NCBI RefSeq assembly: GCF_003934165.1
Contig: NZ_RKST01000001.1
Coordinates: 616,924-680,923, forward strand
Source of the DNA: Borborobacter arsenicus
GTDB lineage: Bacteria > Pseudomonadota > Alphaproteobacteria > Rhizobiales > Rhizobiaceae
Length of the DNA stretch: 64,000 nt
Reading direction: 5' to 3'
Below the pieces are notes generated by a model. The model made no database searches. It worked only from the letters and a program-made list of their open reading frames with translations, and had not been told where the DNA came from. Position numbers and translations under genes: made by a program. Of this stretch, positions 21,038 to 30,302 are shown piece after piece (position 1 is the stretch's first letter; each line of letters starts with the position of its first letter).

Positions 21038-21715
21038 TCAGGCATCCGCCGCCAGCCTGCGCGCCTCGATCCTTCGCTCGCCCGCATGTATCGTCACCTC
21101 ATAATGGGCGGCCTGCACGACATCATTGACCTTGCTTGGCCGGTAGGCGGCGACATTCATGCCGCCGCGCAGCCGCACGCTGCCATAGAGCATGCCGTCA
21201 CCGCCGCCGGCGCGAATGGATTCGCCGAACGCCTGCGAGGCGGCGTAGCTGTCGGGCGCGTAGAGTTCCGGGCGGCTTTCTTGCCAGTCGCTGATGTCGA
21301 GATAGGCACCATCCAGCCGTGCCGAATAGCTACGATAGGTACGGCTCACCGCCGCCACTCCCCGCGCCACCGCCTCGCGCCGCAAATGATGACCGACCTC
21401 GGCAATGGCGACGCGGATTTCGGCGGCAGCATACCATGCCCCCAGATCCGGGCCGTTGAAGCGGGCTCCAGCGGGCGCGACATGCAGGAAGGCGGCCATG
21501 ACGATACTGGCATTGGCCCTGCCATAGACCCACTCCTCGCGCGGCAGGCGATCGATTCGGTCGGCCACCAGCCGGTCATTCGTCCAGCCGGCCAGTTCCA
21601 TCACGGCTTCGAGGTCGGCCGCGGTCGCCACCGTGTCGAACAGGCCGATAGGCGGAAAGCGCGAGGGAATGAGCCGCCAGCTCGGCTGCGGCGCCGGCAG
21701 GAAGGTTTCGCTCAC
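21038..21715 (-). CDS. RES-domain toxin
   Basis: A 225-residue RES-family protein, the toxin half of a type II toxin-antitoxin pair. Characterised members degrade NAD+ and stop growth. The RES domain spans most of the protein, with the typical opening WRLIPSRFPPIGLFDTV and the segment RFNGPDLGAWYAA. Its ATG overlaps the antitoxin stop by 4 bp, so translation is coupled and antitoxin is made first. It converges on the bkd operon, 18 bp from the lpdV stop. Confidence 0.85.
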   Translation of the reverse strand: MSETFLPAPQPSWRLIPSRFPPIGLFDTVATAADLEAVMELAGWTNDRLVADRIDRLPREEWVYGRANASIVMAAFLHVAPAGARFNGPDLGAWYAAAEIRVAIAEVGHHLRREAVARGVAAVSRTYRSYSARLDGAYLDISDWQESRPELYAPDSYAASQAFGESIRAGGGDGMLYGSVRLRGGMNVAAYRPSKVNDVVQAAHYEVTIHAGERRIEARRLAADA

Positions 21716-22239
21716 CCGATGACGATGTCCGTTTCATCATAGGGCATGAAGCCGGCATCGACCTCGTTCGGCTCCATATAGAGGCCGCCGCGAGCGGCAT
21801 CGAGAAAACGGCGCACGGTGAGCAACGCGTCGAAGGAACCGCTGGTGACCAGGGCCAAAGGCGGCTTACCGCCGAAAACCGTGGCGCGATGCGGACCACG
21901 CAGCCACGCCACGCTCTCGCCTTCCGTGGCAAACAGCACGCCCAGCGCCTGGTGGATGCCGAGCACGGCAGAAAGGCGGGTCAGCGTATCGACGTCCAGC
22001 GTGACGCCGCGATGCTCGCGCGCCAGCTTAGCCCAATTGTGATAGGTCGAGCGCGACGGATAGCCGAGGACGAGCCGGCGCTCCTCCTCACTCAGCCCCC
22101 ACAGATCGGCAATGGCCAGGAAAGTGCGCAAGGCCGGGGCGCTGAGCCGCCGCCTGTTGGCCGGCGCAAACCGGCTCCGGTCGAGGCGCACCGGCTCCGA
22201 TGCGATGGGGCCTGTTTCCCTGGCAAGTGGTTGAGCCAT
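21712..22239 (-). CDS. Xre/MbcA/ParS-type antitoxin
   Basis: Antitoxin partner of the RES toxin (175 residues). I chose the ATG at 22239, which has AGGAGG 6 bp upstream, instead of an in-frame start at 22290. The middle contains the helix-turn-helix Xre-like region (LSAPALRTFLAIADLWGLSEEERRLVLGYPSRSTYHNW) and the C-terminal part has the MbcA/ParS toxin-binding fold (LGIHQALGVLF). As expected for an autoregulated module, a tandem operator stands just upstream at 22252-22281. Confidence 0.85.
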   Translation of the reverse strand: MAQPLARETGPIASEPVRLDRSRFAPANRRRLSAPALRTFLAIADLWGLSEEERRLVLGYPSRSTYHNWAKLAREHRGVTLDVDTLTRLSAVLGIHQALGVLFATEGESVAWLRGPHRATVFGGKPPLALVTSGSFDALLTVRRFLDAARGGLYMEPNEVDAGFMPYDETDIVIG

Positions 22240-22251
22240 ATGAACCTCCTG

Positions 22252-22281
22252 TCCATATCTGGATATAGTCCAAATTTGGAC
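22252..22281. promoter_or_regulatory. Tandem operator of the toxin-antitoxin operon
   Basis: Two copies of the palindrome TCCAWATYTGGA lie 17 bp apart: TCCATATCTGGA at 22252-22263 and TCCAAATTTGGA at 22269-22280. The second extends to a perfect 14-bp palindrome GTCCAAATTTGGAC. They stand just before the antitoxin ribosome site, where an Xre antitoxin would bind its own promoter. Confidence 0.65.
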
Positions 22282-22293
22282 ATTTGGCAAGGA

Positions 22294-23721
22294 TCACGCT
22301 CCGTAGCCGACAATGCCCTTGATCTCCAGGAAATCGTGGATCGCCCAATCGGCATATTCGCGGCCATTGCCGGACTGCTTGTAGCCGCCGAAAGGTGCGA
22401 ATGTGTCCCAGTCCGGATAGTTGAGATAGACGGAACCTGCGCGCATCCTCGCCGCCACGCGGCGGGCATTGTCGATGTTCCGCGACTGCACATAGGCCGC
22501 AAGCCCATAGACAGTGTCATTGGCGATGCGCACGGCATCGTCCTCATCTTCATAGGACATCACCGAGAGCACCGGCCCGAAGATCTCCTCGCGCGCGATC
22601 GTCATGTCAGGCGTAACATGGCCGAACACGGTCGGGCGAATGTAATAGCCGCGATTCAGGCCTTCCGGCCGGCCGGGGCCACCCGTCACCAGCATTGCGC
22701 CTTCGGATATGCCGGCCTCGATCAGCCGCTGGATCTTGTCATATTGAAGCTGGCTCACCACCGGCCCGAGCTGGGTTTCGGGCGAGCGCGGATCGCCGGT
22801 GCGGTGCGCCTCTGCCGCATGCCTCGCCACCGCCAGCGCTTCATCATGACGCGTGGCCGGCACCAGCATGCGGGTCGGCGCATCGCAGGACTGGCCGCTA
22901 TTGCCGAAACAGGCATTGACGCCCTCGCGCACGGCGTGGGCGAAATCGGCGTCCGGCAGGATGATATTGGCGCTCTTGCCGCCAAGCTCCTGCGCCACGC
23001 GCTTGACCGTATCGGCCGCAGCCTTCGCCACAAGGATGCCGGCCCGCGTCGAGCCGGTAAACGATACCATGTCGACGCCGGGATGCTCGGCCATCACCTG
23101 CCCGACATCGGGCCCGGTGCCGTTGATGAGGTTGAAGACGCCCTTGGGCACCCCCGCCTCATCCATGATCTCGGCAAAGACAATGCCGCTGATCGGCGCG
23201 ATCTCGGAGGGCTTCAGCACCACCGTGCAGCCGGCGGCAAGGGCGGGCGCCACCTTGCAGACGATCTGGTTGAGCGGCCAGTTCCACGGCGTGATCAGCG
23301 CGCAAACGCCGATCGGCTCCCTAACCACCATGGTCGATCCGCGCAGTTCGCTGAACTGATAATCCTCCAGCGCCTTGATGGTGGATTCCAGATGCCCCTG
23401 CCCGGCGCCCGCCTGCGCCTCGCGCGCCCAGGTGATCGGCGCGCCCATCTCCTGCGAGATCGCCTGCGCCACGTCCTCATAGCGACGGACATAGACTTCG
23501 TGCACCTTGCGCAGCAGCGCCAGCCGTTCGTCTTTCGTCGTCTGTGAGAAACGGGAAAAGGCAGCGCGCGCGGCGGCAACCGCCCTGTCCACATCGGCCC
23601 TGGAGCCCACCGAAATCTTCGTATAGGCCTCCTCGGTCGAGGGATCGATGACATCGAGCGTCGCGGCTACCACGGGCGCAACCCACTTGCCGTCGATGTA
23701 GAAATTCAGATGATTGCTCAT
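22294..23721 (-). CDS. NAD(P)-dependent aldehyde dehydrogenase
   Basis: Cytoplasmic aldehyde dehydrogenase superfamily member (475 residues, normal length) converting an aldehyde to its acid. AAGGAGTAAGGAT precedes the ATG. The catalytic Cys is in GNSGQSCDAPTRM and the catalytic Glu in QELGGKSANIIL; the NAD-binding VSFTGSTRAG motif and TPWNWPLNQ are intact. The active-site context (SCDAPTRM rather than CTAGSR) places it among the broad group annotated as betaine-, phenylacetaldehyde- or hydroxy-aldehyde dehydrogenases; the substrate cannot be fixed. The toxin-antitoxin promoter lies within 45 bp of its 3' end. Confidence 0.9.
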   Translation of the reverse strand: MSNHLNFYIDGKWVAPVVAATLDVIDPSTEEAYTKISVGSRADVDRAVAAARAAFSRFSQTTKDERLALLRKVHEVYVRRYEDVAQAISQEMGAPITWAREAQAGAGQGHLESTIKALEDYQFSELRGSTMVVREPIGVCALITPWNWPLNQIVCKVAPALAAGCTVVLKPSEIAPISGIVFAEIMDEAGVPKGVFNLINGTGPDVGQVMAEHPGVDMVSFTGSTRAGILVAKAAADTVKRVAQELGGKSANIILPDADFAHAVREGVNACFGNSGQSCDAPTRMLVPATRHDEALAVARHAAEAHRTGDPRSPETQLGPVVSQLQYDKIQRLIEAGISEGAMLVTGGPGRPEGLNRGYYIRPTVFGHVTPDMTIAREEIFGPVLSVMSYEDEDDAVRIANDTVYGLAAYVQSRNIDNARRVAARMRAGSVYLNYPDWDTFAPFGGYKQSGNGREYADWAIHDFLEIKGIVGYGA

Positions 23722-23951
23722 ATCCTTACTCCTTAACCCTCATCTGCCTGAAAACCCGTCTTGATATTCGCTCTTTCGATCAATCTGCTAGTGAGCCTAC
23801 AAGCAGGCGAAGCCCTTCCACAAGTCCACCGGCGTCGCCAGCCGGCCAGGGAAAAAAGCGGTGCGGCATTGGTAGTTTCGCCGCAATGCTGTAAGAGCCT
23901 GCGCCGCTGCCCCATATAATGGCACGGCAAGGCCGGGAACCGACGCGGACG

Positions 23952-24356
23952 ATGAACCCGAACAAGACAGACAACCAGCACAGGTTCGGAGTGAAATCCG
24001 TCGCATTGCTGTGGTTTGCCCTGTTCCTGGCGGCCATTCACGGCCTGGCGGGCGGTTCTTCCATGCTGCGCCTGGCGCGCATCGCCGCCGATGGCCCGGC
24101 GGGCGTGACCAGCCAATATGCCGGTGGCGGCCACAAGACGCTCATACAGCAACGCAACCTCGCCATTGCCGACTGGCAGAACCTCAGGCTGCTGCCGGCG
24201 CAGGCCGGCGGCGACGCCGACCCGGCGGTCGTACCGCCCGAAATCCGCACCGTGCAGACTGAAGGACAGCATGTCCTTTCGGCTTCGCTGGAGACCTCTT
24301 CCTATTCCGCCGCGCCTTGCGGCTTCAGTGCCCGCGCCCCGCCCTTCATCCTCTGA
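23952..24356 (+). CDS. Hypothetical protein with one membrane segment
   Basis: A frame of 134 codons from ATG 23952 (an upstream ATG at 23919 is also possible). Residues about 16-35 form a hydrophobic signal-anchor (VALLWFALFLAAIHGLAG). The rest is polar and ends CGFSARAPPFIL. No clear ribosome site is visible before either start. It lies 94 bp before secDF on the same strand. The family is not recognised, and the frame could be spurious. Confidence 0.4.
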   Translation: MNPNKTDNQHRFGVKSVALLWFALFLAAIHGLAGGSSMLRLARIAADGPAGVTSQYAGGGHKTLIQQRNLAIADWQNLRLLPAQAGGDADPAVVPPEIRTVQTEGQHVLSASLETSSYSAAPCGFSARAPPFIL

Positions 24357-24450
24357 CCCCGCAGCCGCGCACAGCGCGGCTTCCACGAAATGACGGATTT
24401 TGCCACGGCGCAATAGCGCGCCGGCAATTCCGTCTCATGGGATCAGAGAC

Positions 24451-26982
24451 ATGAAAACCTCCCGATGGGTCATCATGACCTATGCCGCGATCATCCTCGC
24501 CGGCATCATCATTGCATTACCAAATCTTTTCACCGCCAGGCAGCTTGCCGCCATGCCCTCCTGGTTCCCGAAACATCAGGTCACCCTCGGGCTCGACCTG
24601 CAGGGCGGCTCGCATCTGGTGCTGGAAGTCGATTCGGCAGCACTTAAAGCCGATCGCCTCCGCTCAGTACTCGACGACGCGCGCGCCGCCTTGCGCAAGG
24701 AGCGCATCACCCCGCAATCGGCCCGCATTGCCGGCGACGCCGTGGTCATCAGCGTCACGGATGAAGCACAGCGCGCCAAGGCGCTGGAAATCCTCCAGGG
24801 CATGGCCGTACCGGTCGGCAATCTGGGCCTTGGCGGCGGCCAGGCGGACATCGCCGTCGCTTCCGACGCGGACCAGATCAAGGTGACGCTGACCGAAGCC
24901 GGCCTGCGCGACCGGCTCGATGCCGCCCTGCAGCAGAGCCTTGAGATCGTGCGCCAGCGCGTCGACCAGGTTGGCGTCGCCGAACCGACGATCCAGCGCG
25001 TCGGCTCCGACCGCATGCTGGTGCAGCTTCCGGGCCTGCAGGACCCGACCCGGCTGCGCGAACTGCTCGGCAGCACCGCCAAGATGGGCTTCCACATGGT
25101 CGCCAATGTCGATGGCGACCGCCTGCCGCCGGGCGTGACCATGCTGCCCGATGCCAAGACCGGCCAGAAATACCCGATCGAGGACCGCGTGGCGCTGAGC
25201 GGCGAGCGGCTTTCCGATGCCCGCGCCGGGTTCGACCAGCGCACCCGCGAGCCGATCGTCTCCTTCCGCTTCGACAGTATCGGCGCGCGGCAGTTCGCCG
25301 AGATCACCACCGCCAATGTCGGCCGGCCCTTCGCCATCGTTCTTGACGGCAAGGTGCTGTCCGCCCCCGTCATCCGCGAGCCGATCACCGGCGGCTCGGG
25401 CCAGATCAGCGGCAATTTCACCGTAGAGGATACGACGGTTCTGTCGGCTCTGCTGCGTGCCGGCGCCCTGCCCGCGCCGCTGACCGTGATCGAGGAACGC
25501 ACGGTCGGGCCGGATCTCGGCGGCGACGTCATCCAGATGGGCATCTATACCGGTATCGCCGGCTTCGCCCTGGTGGTGCTGTTCATGGTCGCGCTCTACG
25601 GCATGTGGGGCATGATCGCCAATGTCGCGCTCTTCCTGCACCTCACGCTGACCTTCGCAGCCCTCACGCTGCTGGGCGCAACGCTGACGCTGCCCGGCAT
25701 AGCCGGCATCATCCTCGGCATCGGGCTCGGCGTCGACGCCAATATCCTTATCAACGAGCGAATACGCGAGGAAACGAAACGCGGGGTCAGCGCCATGGCG
25801 GCGCTCGATCTCGGCTTCAAGCGCGCTTATTCGACCATCATCGATGCCAGCGTCACCTCGCTGATCGCCACCTGCCTCTTGTTCATGTTCGGCTCGGGCC
25901 CGGTGCGCGGCTTTGCCATCACCATGATCCTCGGCACCTGCCTGTCGCTGTTCACGGCGGTGGCCGTGGTGCGTGTGGTGATGACGGAGGTGGTGCGCCG
26001 CCGCAAGATGAAGACGATCCACATCCATCCGCTGATCAAGTTCTTCCCGGACAAGACGTCGATCTCCTTCATGAATGCCCGCTTCCTCGGCATCGCCACT
26101 TCCATCGTGCTGTCGCTCGCCTCGATCGGCCTCTTCATCAAGCCGGGGCTGAATTACGGCATCGACTTCAAGGGCGGCATCCAGGTCGAGATCACCACCT
26201 CACAGCCCGCCGATCTGGCGACGCTGCGCACCACATTGGGCGATCTCGATCTTGGCGAGGTGGCGCTGCAGCAGATCGGCGGCAACAAGGACGTGCTGAT
26301 CCGCGTCCAGCGCCAGGAAGGTGGCGAAGCGGCCCAGACCAAGGCGGTGACCGAGGTCAAATCGGCCGTGCAGAAGGTCTACCCCGACGTGAAATTCGAG
26401 CGCACGGAGGTGGTGGGGCCCAAGGTCAGCGGCGAGCTGGCGCGTTCCGGCGTGCTTTCGGTGGTGCTGGCAGCCCTTGCCATGCTCGTCTACATCTGGT
26501 GGCGGTTCGAATGGAACTTCGCCATCGGCGCCATCGTGACGCTGATGCTCGACACCACCAAGGCGGTGGGCTTCTTTGCGCTGCTGGGGCTCGACTTCAA
26601 CCTGACGGCAATCGCGGCCCTGCTCACCATCATAGGCTATTCGCTGAACGACAAGGTGGTGGTCTATGACCGCATGCGCGAGAACCTGCGGCTGTTCAAG
26701 AAGATGCCGCTTCGGGAACTGATCGACATGAGCATCAACCAAGTGATCGCGCGCTGCGTCTACACGTCGAGCGCGATCCTTTTGTCGATGCTGCCCATGG
26801 CGATCTGGGGCGGCAGCGCGGTGGAGAACTTCGCCATACCGATGGTGTTCGGCGTGTTCGTGGCCACGACCTCCTCGATCTACATCGCCGCCCCCATCTT
26901 GCTCCTGCTCGGCAACTGGTGGCAGCACCATCGCGAGCGCGAGGCAGCCGCCCACAAGCCGGCCCTGCCGGCCAAGGGCTGA
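24451..26982 (+). CDS. secDF: Fused protein translocase subunit SecD-SecF
   Basis: An inner-membrane RND-fold protein (843 residues) that uses the proton gradient to help pull preproteins through SecYEG. I chose the ATG at 24451, which starts the signal-like MKTSRWVIMTYAAIILAGIIIALPN. The first half is SecD, with GLDLQGGSHLVLEVD, a periplasmic P1 domain and six membrane segments; the second half is SecF, with GIDFKGGIQVEI and the later GYSLNDKVVVYDRMREN. Many bacteria encode the halves separately; the fusion is common in rhizobia. YajC is not adjacent. A repeat with terminator-like form follows. Confidence 0.94.
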   Translation: MKTSRWVIMTYAAIILAGIIIALPNLFTARQLAAMPSWFPKHQVTLGLDLQGGSHLVLEVDSAALKADRLRSVLDDARAALRKERITPQSARIAGDAVVISVTDEAQRAKALEILQGMAVPVGNLGLGGGQADIAVASDADQIKVTLTEAGLRDRLDAALQQSLEIVRQRVDQVGVAEPTIQRVGSDRMLVQLPGLQDPTRLRELLGSTAKMGFHMVANVDGDRLPPGVTMLPDAKTGQKYPIEDRVALSGERLSDARAGFDQRTREPIVSFRFDSIGARQFAEITTANVGRPFAIVLDGKVLSAPVIREPITGGSGQISGNFTVEDTTVLSALLRAGALPAPLTVIEERTVGPDLGGDVIQMGIYTGIAGFALVVLFMVALYGMWGMIANVALFLHLTLTFAALTLLGATLTLPGIAGIILGIGLGVDANILINERIREETKRGVSAMAALDLGFKRAYSTIIDASVTSLIATCLLFMFGSGPVRGFAITMILGTCLSLFTAVAVVRVVMTEVVRRRKMKTIHIHPLIKFFPDKTSISFMNARFLGIATSIVLSLASIGLFIKPGLNYGIDFKGGIQVEITTSQPADLATLRTTLGDLDLGEVALQQIGGNKDVLIRVQRQEGGEAAQTKAVTEVKSAVQKVYPDVKFERTEVVGPKVSGELARSGVLSVVLAALAMLVYIWWRFEWNFAIGAIVTLMLDTTKAVGFFALLGLDFNLTAIAALLTIIGYSLNDKVVVYDRMRENLRLFKKMPLRELIDMSINQVIARCVYTSSAILLSMLPMAIWGGSAVENFAIPMVFGVFVATTSSIYIAAPILLLLGNWWQHHREREAAAHKPALPAKG

Positions 26983-27004
26983 CGATGATGCGGCGTCCCG
27001 CCAG

Positions 27005-27049
27005 AGCATGATCCCGAAAAGTTGCAGACTTTTCGGGCAAGATCATGCT
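27005..27049. repeat. RIME-like palindromic repeat, copy 4
   Basis: AGCATGATC and GATCATGCT bound a 45-bp element; inside it the CCGAAAAGT/ACTTTTCGG arms pair tightly around GCAG. It lies between the convergent ends of secDF and the permease gene, where it could act as a bidirectional terminator. Confidence 0.75.
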
Positions 27050-27072
27050 TCAGGAAGGGGCGCCGCATTCCT

Positions 27073-28845
27073 TCATTTCAACGGCCAGACCAGCATCAGC
27101 ATCGGCACCGAGACGATGATGACGATTGCCGACAAGGGCAGGCCGAGCCGCGGATAATCGCTGAACCTGTAGCCGCCCGGCCCCATCACCAGCGTGTTGC
27201 ACTGGTGGCCGATGGGAGTGAGGAAATCGCAACCGGCGCCGATGGCGACCGCCATCAGGAACGCTTCCGGATGGTAATGGAGGCTTGCGGCGAAGCCGGC
27301 GGCGATCGGCGCCATCACCAGCACCGTTGCCGCATTGTTGAGGAACGGGGTGACGGCCATCGCCGCCACCAATATCAGCGCCAGCGCACCATAAGGTGGC
27401 AGTGCCGCGCCCATTTCCGCCAGCCAGCCGGCCATGACATCGGTAGCGCCGGTTCGCCGCAGGGAATCACTGACCGGGATAAGGGTAGCCAGCATAACCA
27501 GGATCGGCCCGTCGACCGAAGCATAGACCTCGCGGATCGGAATGACGTTGAACAGAACCATGGCAACGGCCGCCGCGAAGAAGGCGACGGCCACCGGCAG
27601 CAGGCCTGTCGCTGTCGCACCCATGGCGGCAATCAGGATCAGCACCGGCACGATGCCACGGCGCACGCTGCCCAGCAGGATCTTGCGCTCGGCAAGCGGC
27701 AGCACGCCGAAATCGCGCAGGATTTCCGGCAACGCCTGCCGGTTGCCCTGCAGCAGGATGACATCGCCGGGCTTGAGCGTGATGGTGCCGAGGCGTTCAG
27801 TCAGGCGCTCACCCTTGCGGCTGACCGCCAGCAAATTGACGTTGAAGCGGTCATAAAGGTCGAGCCGCTGCGCCGACCAGCCGATCAGCATCGAGTTTTC
27901 GCCGATCACCGCCTCGACCACTTCAATCTCGGAGGCCTGGCCGCGCACGCCATCGCGCCCGCCGGTGACGCTGAGCTTGGCCTGCGCCACCAGACGATCG
28001 AGCGCCTGTGGGTCGCCTTCCATCAGCACGACATCGCCCTGGCGCAGCACGGCATCGGGGAGCGGCGTGATGCGCACCCCGCCGGAGCGCAGGATCGAGG
28101 TAACGACCGCTTCGCCCTCGGCAAGCTTCATCAGATCCGCCACGGGCTTGCCCAGCACCATGGAGCCCTCCACGATCTTGGCCTCAGTGACATAGTTCTT
28201 GATGTCGATCGCCTCATGCATCGAGGCGTTTTCGCGCGTGCGCTGCGGCAGCAGGCCGTAAAACAGCACCAGGAAGATTGAGCCCACCAGCGCCAGCGCC
28301 GCACCGACCGGCGTGAAGTCGAACATGGTGAAGGCTGTGCCGGTAATCTCCTCGCGCAGGCGCGAAACGACGATATTGGGCGAGGTGCCGATCTGCGTCA
28401 TCAGCCCGCCAAGCAGCGAGCCGAATGCCATCGGCATCAGGAACACCGAGGGCGAGGCATCGGAACGGCGCGCGAACTGCAAGGCGATCGGGATCATGAT
28501 TGCCAGCGCGCCGATATTCTTCACGAAGGCCGAAAGCACGGTGACGGTGATAACCAGTAGCGCCACCTGCGCCCGCACCGACGAGACGTTCGGCGCATAG
28601 CGCTTGATGGCAAGTTCCATGATGCCGGAACGCGCCACGCCGGCGCTGACCAGGAGCGCGCTGCCAACGATGATGACGATATCGTCGCTGAAACCATCGA
28701 ATGCCGCATCATAAGGCACGACGCCGACGGCAATTGCCGCAAGCAGCGCCCCGGCGGCGACGAGATCATAGCGGAACCGACCCCAGATGAACGCCGCCAT
28801 CATCAGTGAGATGACGCCGATTGACAGGATCTGGTCCAAGCTCAT
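27073..28845 (-). CDS. SLC13/DASS-family permease with TrkA-C (RCK_C) domains
   Basis: A 590-residue membrane carrier of the divalent anion:sodium symporter type. I chose the ATG at 28845 over an upstream frame start at 28917. Two hydrophobic halves flank a cytosolic region of about residues 210-380 that holds two TrkA-C-like ligand-sensing domains (GDVVLMEGDPQALDRLVA and GDVILLQGNRQALPEIL). The C-terminal half has the family signature GCDFLTPIGHQCNTLVMGPGGYRF. Such proteins are often annotated as sulfate, dicarboxylate or citrate carriers; the substrate is not readable here, although several sulfur-related genes are present in the window. Confidence 0.85.
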   Translation of the reverse strand: MSLDQILSIGVISLMMAAFIWGRFRYDLVAAGALLAAIAVGVVPYDAAFDGFSDDIVIIVGSALLVSAGVARSGIMELAIKRYAPNVSSVRAQVALLVITVTVLSAFVKNIGALAIMIPIALQFARRSDASPSVFLMPMAFGSLLGGLMTQIGTSPNIVVSRLREEITGTAFTMFDFTPVGAALALVGSIFLVLFYGLLPQRTRENASMHEAIDIKNYVTEAKIVEGSMVLGKPVADLMKLAEGEAVVTSILRSGGVRITPLPDAVLRQGDVVLMEGDPQALDRLVAQAKLSVTGGRDGVRGQASEIEVVEAVIGENSMLIGWSAQRLDLYDRFNVNLLAVSRKGERLTERLGTITLKPGDVILLQGNRQALPEILRDFGVLPLAERKILLGSVRRGIVPVLILIAAMGATATGLLPVAVAFFAAAVAMVLFNVIPIREVYASVDGPILVMLATLIPVSDSLRRTGATDVMAGWLAEMGAALPPYGALALILVAAMAVTPFLNNAATVLVMAPIAAGFAASLHYHPEAFLMAVAIGAGCDFLTPIGHQCNTLVMGPGGYRFSDYPRLGLPLSAIVIIVSVPMLMLVWPLK

Positions 28846-28948
28846 GCGAAGATCGCCCCCTTTTCGTCGCCAAAATGCGTGGCGCACGCCGTAACAGCGA
28901 CGGGAAACGTGCCGCAAGCCAAATCGTTGCCGAACGGCGTGGGTGGCA

Positions 28949-30154
28949 TCAGTGGTTGCGGGTGTCCTTCAGCGAGGGCAGGAAGATCGTGAGCAGTCCC
29001 AGCAGCGGCAGGAAGGAGCAGATCGTATAGACATAGTCGATGCCTTTGGCGTCAGCGATGACGCCGAGCACCGCCGCCGCAATGCCGCCCATGCCGAAGG
29101 CGAAGCCGAAGAAGATGCCAGCGATCATGCCCACGCGCCCCGGCACCAGTTCCTGGGCAAAGACGACGATGGCCGAGAAGGCCGAGGCAAGGATCAGGCC
29201 GATCAGCACGGTCAGGATGCGGGTCCAGAACAGGTCGGCATAGGGCAGCGCCAGTGTGAAGGGCAGCACGCCGAGGATGGAGAACCAGATCACGAATTTC
29301 GGGCCGAAGCGGTCGCCGATCGGCCCGCCGACAAAAGTGCCTACTGCCGCCGAGCCAAGGAAGATGAACAGTAGAATCTGCGATTCCTGCACCGAAACGC
29401 CGAATTTGTGGATGACGTAGAAGGTGTAGTAACTCGACAGGCTCGCCATATAGATGTTCTTGGTGAACACCAGCATGGCAAGCACGACCAGGGCGATGAC
29501 GATCTTGCGGCGCGGCAGCGAGACGAGATAGTGGCTGACCGGACGCTTGCCGGCACGGCGATAGCCGCTATACCAACGGCCCACCCAACTCAATACCAGC
29601 ATGCCCACGAAGGCAAACAGCGCGAACCAGGCCACGCTGGTCTGGCCGCGCGGCACGACGATGAAGGCCGCCAGCAGCGGCCCGAGCGCCGAGCCGCAAT
29701 TGCCGCCGACCTGGAACATCGACTGGGCAAAGCCGAAGCGGCCTCCGGAAGCCAGCCGCGCCACGCGCGAGGATTCGGGGTGGAAGATTGCCGAGCCGAT
29801 ACCGATCAAGCCGGCACCCAAAAGCAGCATTGGATAGCTTTGGGCATAGGCCAGCGTGATGACGCCGCACATGGTCGAAGTCATGCCGACCGGCAGCGAA
29901 TAGGGCATAGGCCGTTTGTCGGTGTAGAAGCCGACCAAGGGCTGCAGCAGCGACGCCGTCACCTGGAACATCATCGTAAGCAGGCCGATCTGCCAGAATT
30001 CGAGGCCGTAATCGACCTTCAGCATCGGATAGATGGCCGCCAGCAGCGACTGCATGACGTCGTTGACCAGATGACCGAAACTGACCGCCAGGATCACCGC
30101 ATAGGCGGTGTTGTCTGCCGGTGCGCGGCCCATGGTCTGCGAAGCTTCCGTCAC
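28949..30154 (-). CDS. fsr: Major facilitator transporter, fosmidomycin-resistance (Fsr) type
   Basis: A 12-helix drug-efflux-type carrier (401 residues). It starts at GTG 30154; an ATG seven codons later is an alternative. Family marks are FGHLVNDVMQSLLAAIYPMLK in helix 1, the FYTDKRPMPYSLP loop and AIFHPESSRVARLASGGRFGFAQS. Fsr in Escherichia coli exports fosmidomycin, but the natural substrate in other bacteria is unknown. It lies on the same strand as the SLC13 permease, 103 bp upstream of it. Confidence 0.88.
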   Translation of the reverse strand: MTEASQTMGRAPADNTAYAVILAVSFGHLVNDVMQSLLAAIYPMLKVDYGLEFWQIGLLTMMFQVTASLLQPLVGFYTDKRPMPYSLPVGMTSTMCGVITLAYAQSYPMLLLGAGLIGIGSAIFHPESSRVARLASGGRFGFAQSMFQVGGNCGSALGPLLAAFIVVPRGQTSVAWFALFAFVGMLVLSWVGRWYSGYRRAGKRPVSHYLVSLPRRKIVIALVVLAMLVFTKNIYMASLSSYYTFYVIHKFGVSVQESQILLFIFLGSAAVGTFVGGPIGDRFGPKFVIWFSILGVLPFTLALPYADLFWTRILTVLIGLILASAFSAIVVFAQELVPGRVGMIAGIFFGFAFGMGGIAAAVLGVIADAKGIDYVYTICSFLPLLGLLTIFLPSLKDTRNH

Positions 30155-30302
30155 TTTTTCTGGCCCTGCTTTATGGCGGCCGATGTGTCGCCTTGTGAAA
30201 TCGAGCGCCGATCCTGCGCTACATAGACTGAATTGCCGCGACGCGCCTTATGTCAGCCTGCCTGGCTGCTATGGCGCAGGTCGCGGCGTTCATTGTGCCA
30301 AA

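Noticed and set aside
23733..24413. 226-codon minus-strand frame upstream of secDF
   Set aside because: Arg/Gly-rich, starts without a ribosome site, overlaps the more plausible small membrane-protein frame.
27022..28281. 419-codon plus-strand frame over the SLC13 permease
   Set aside because: Antisense shadow that starts inside a palindromic repeat.
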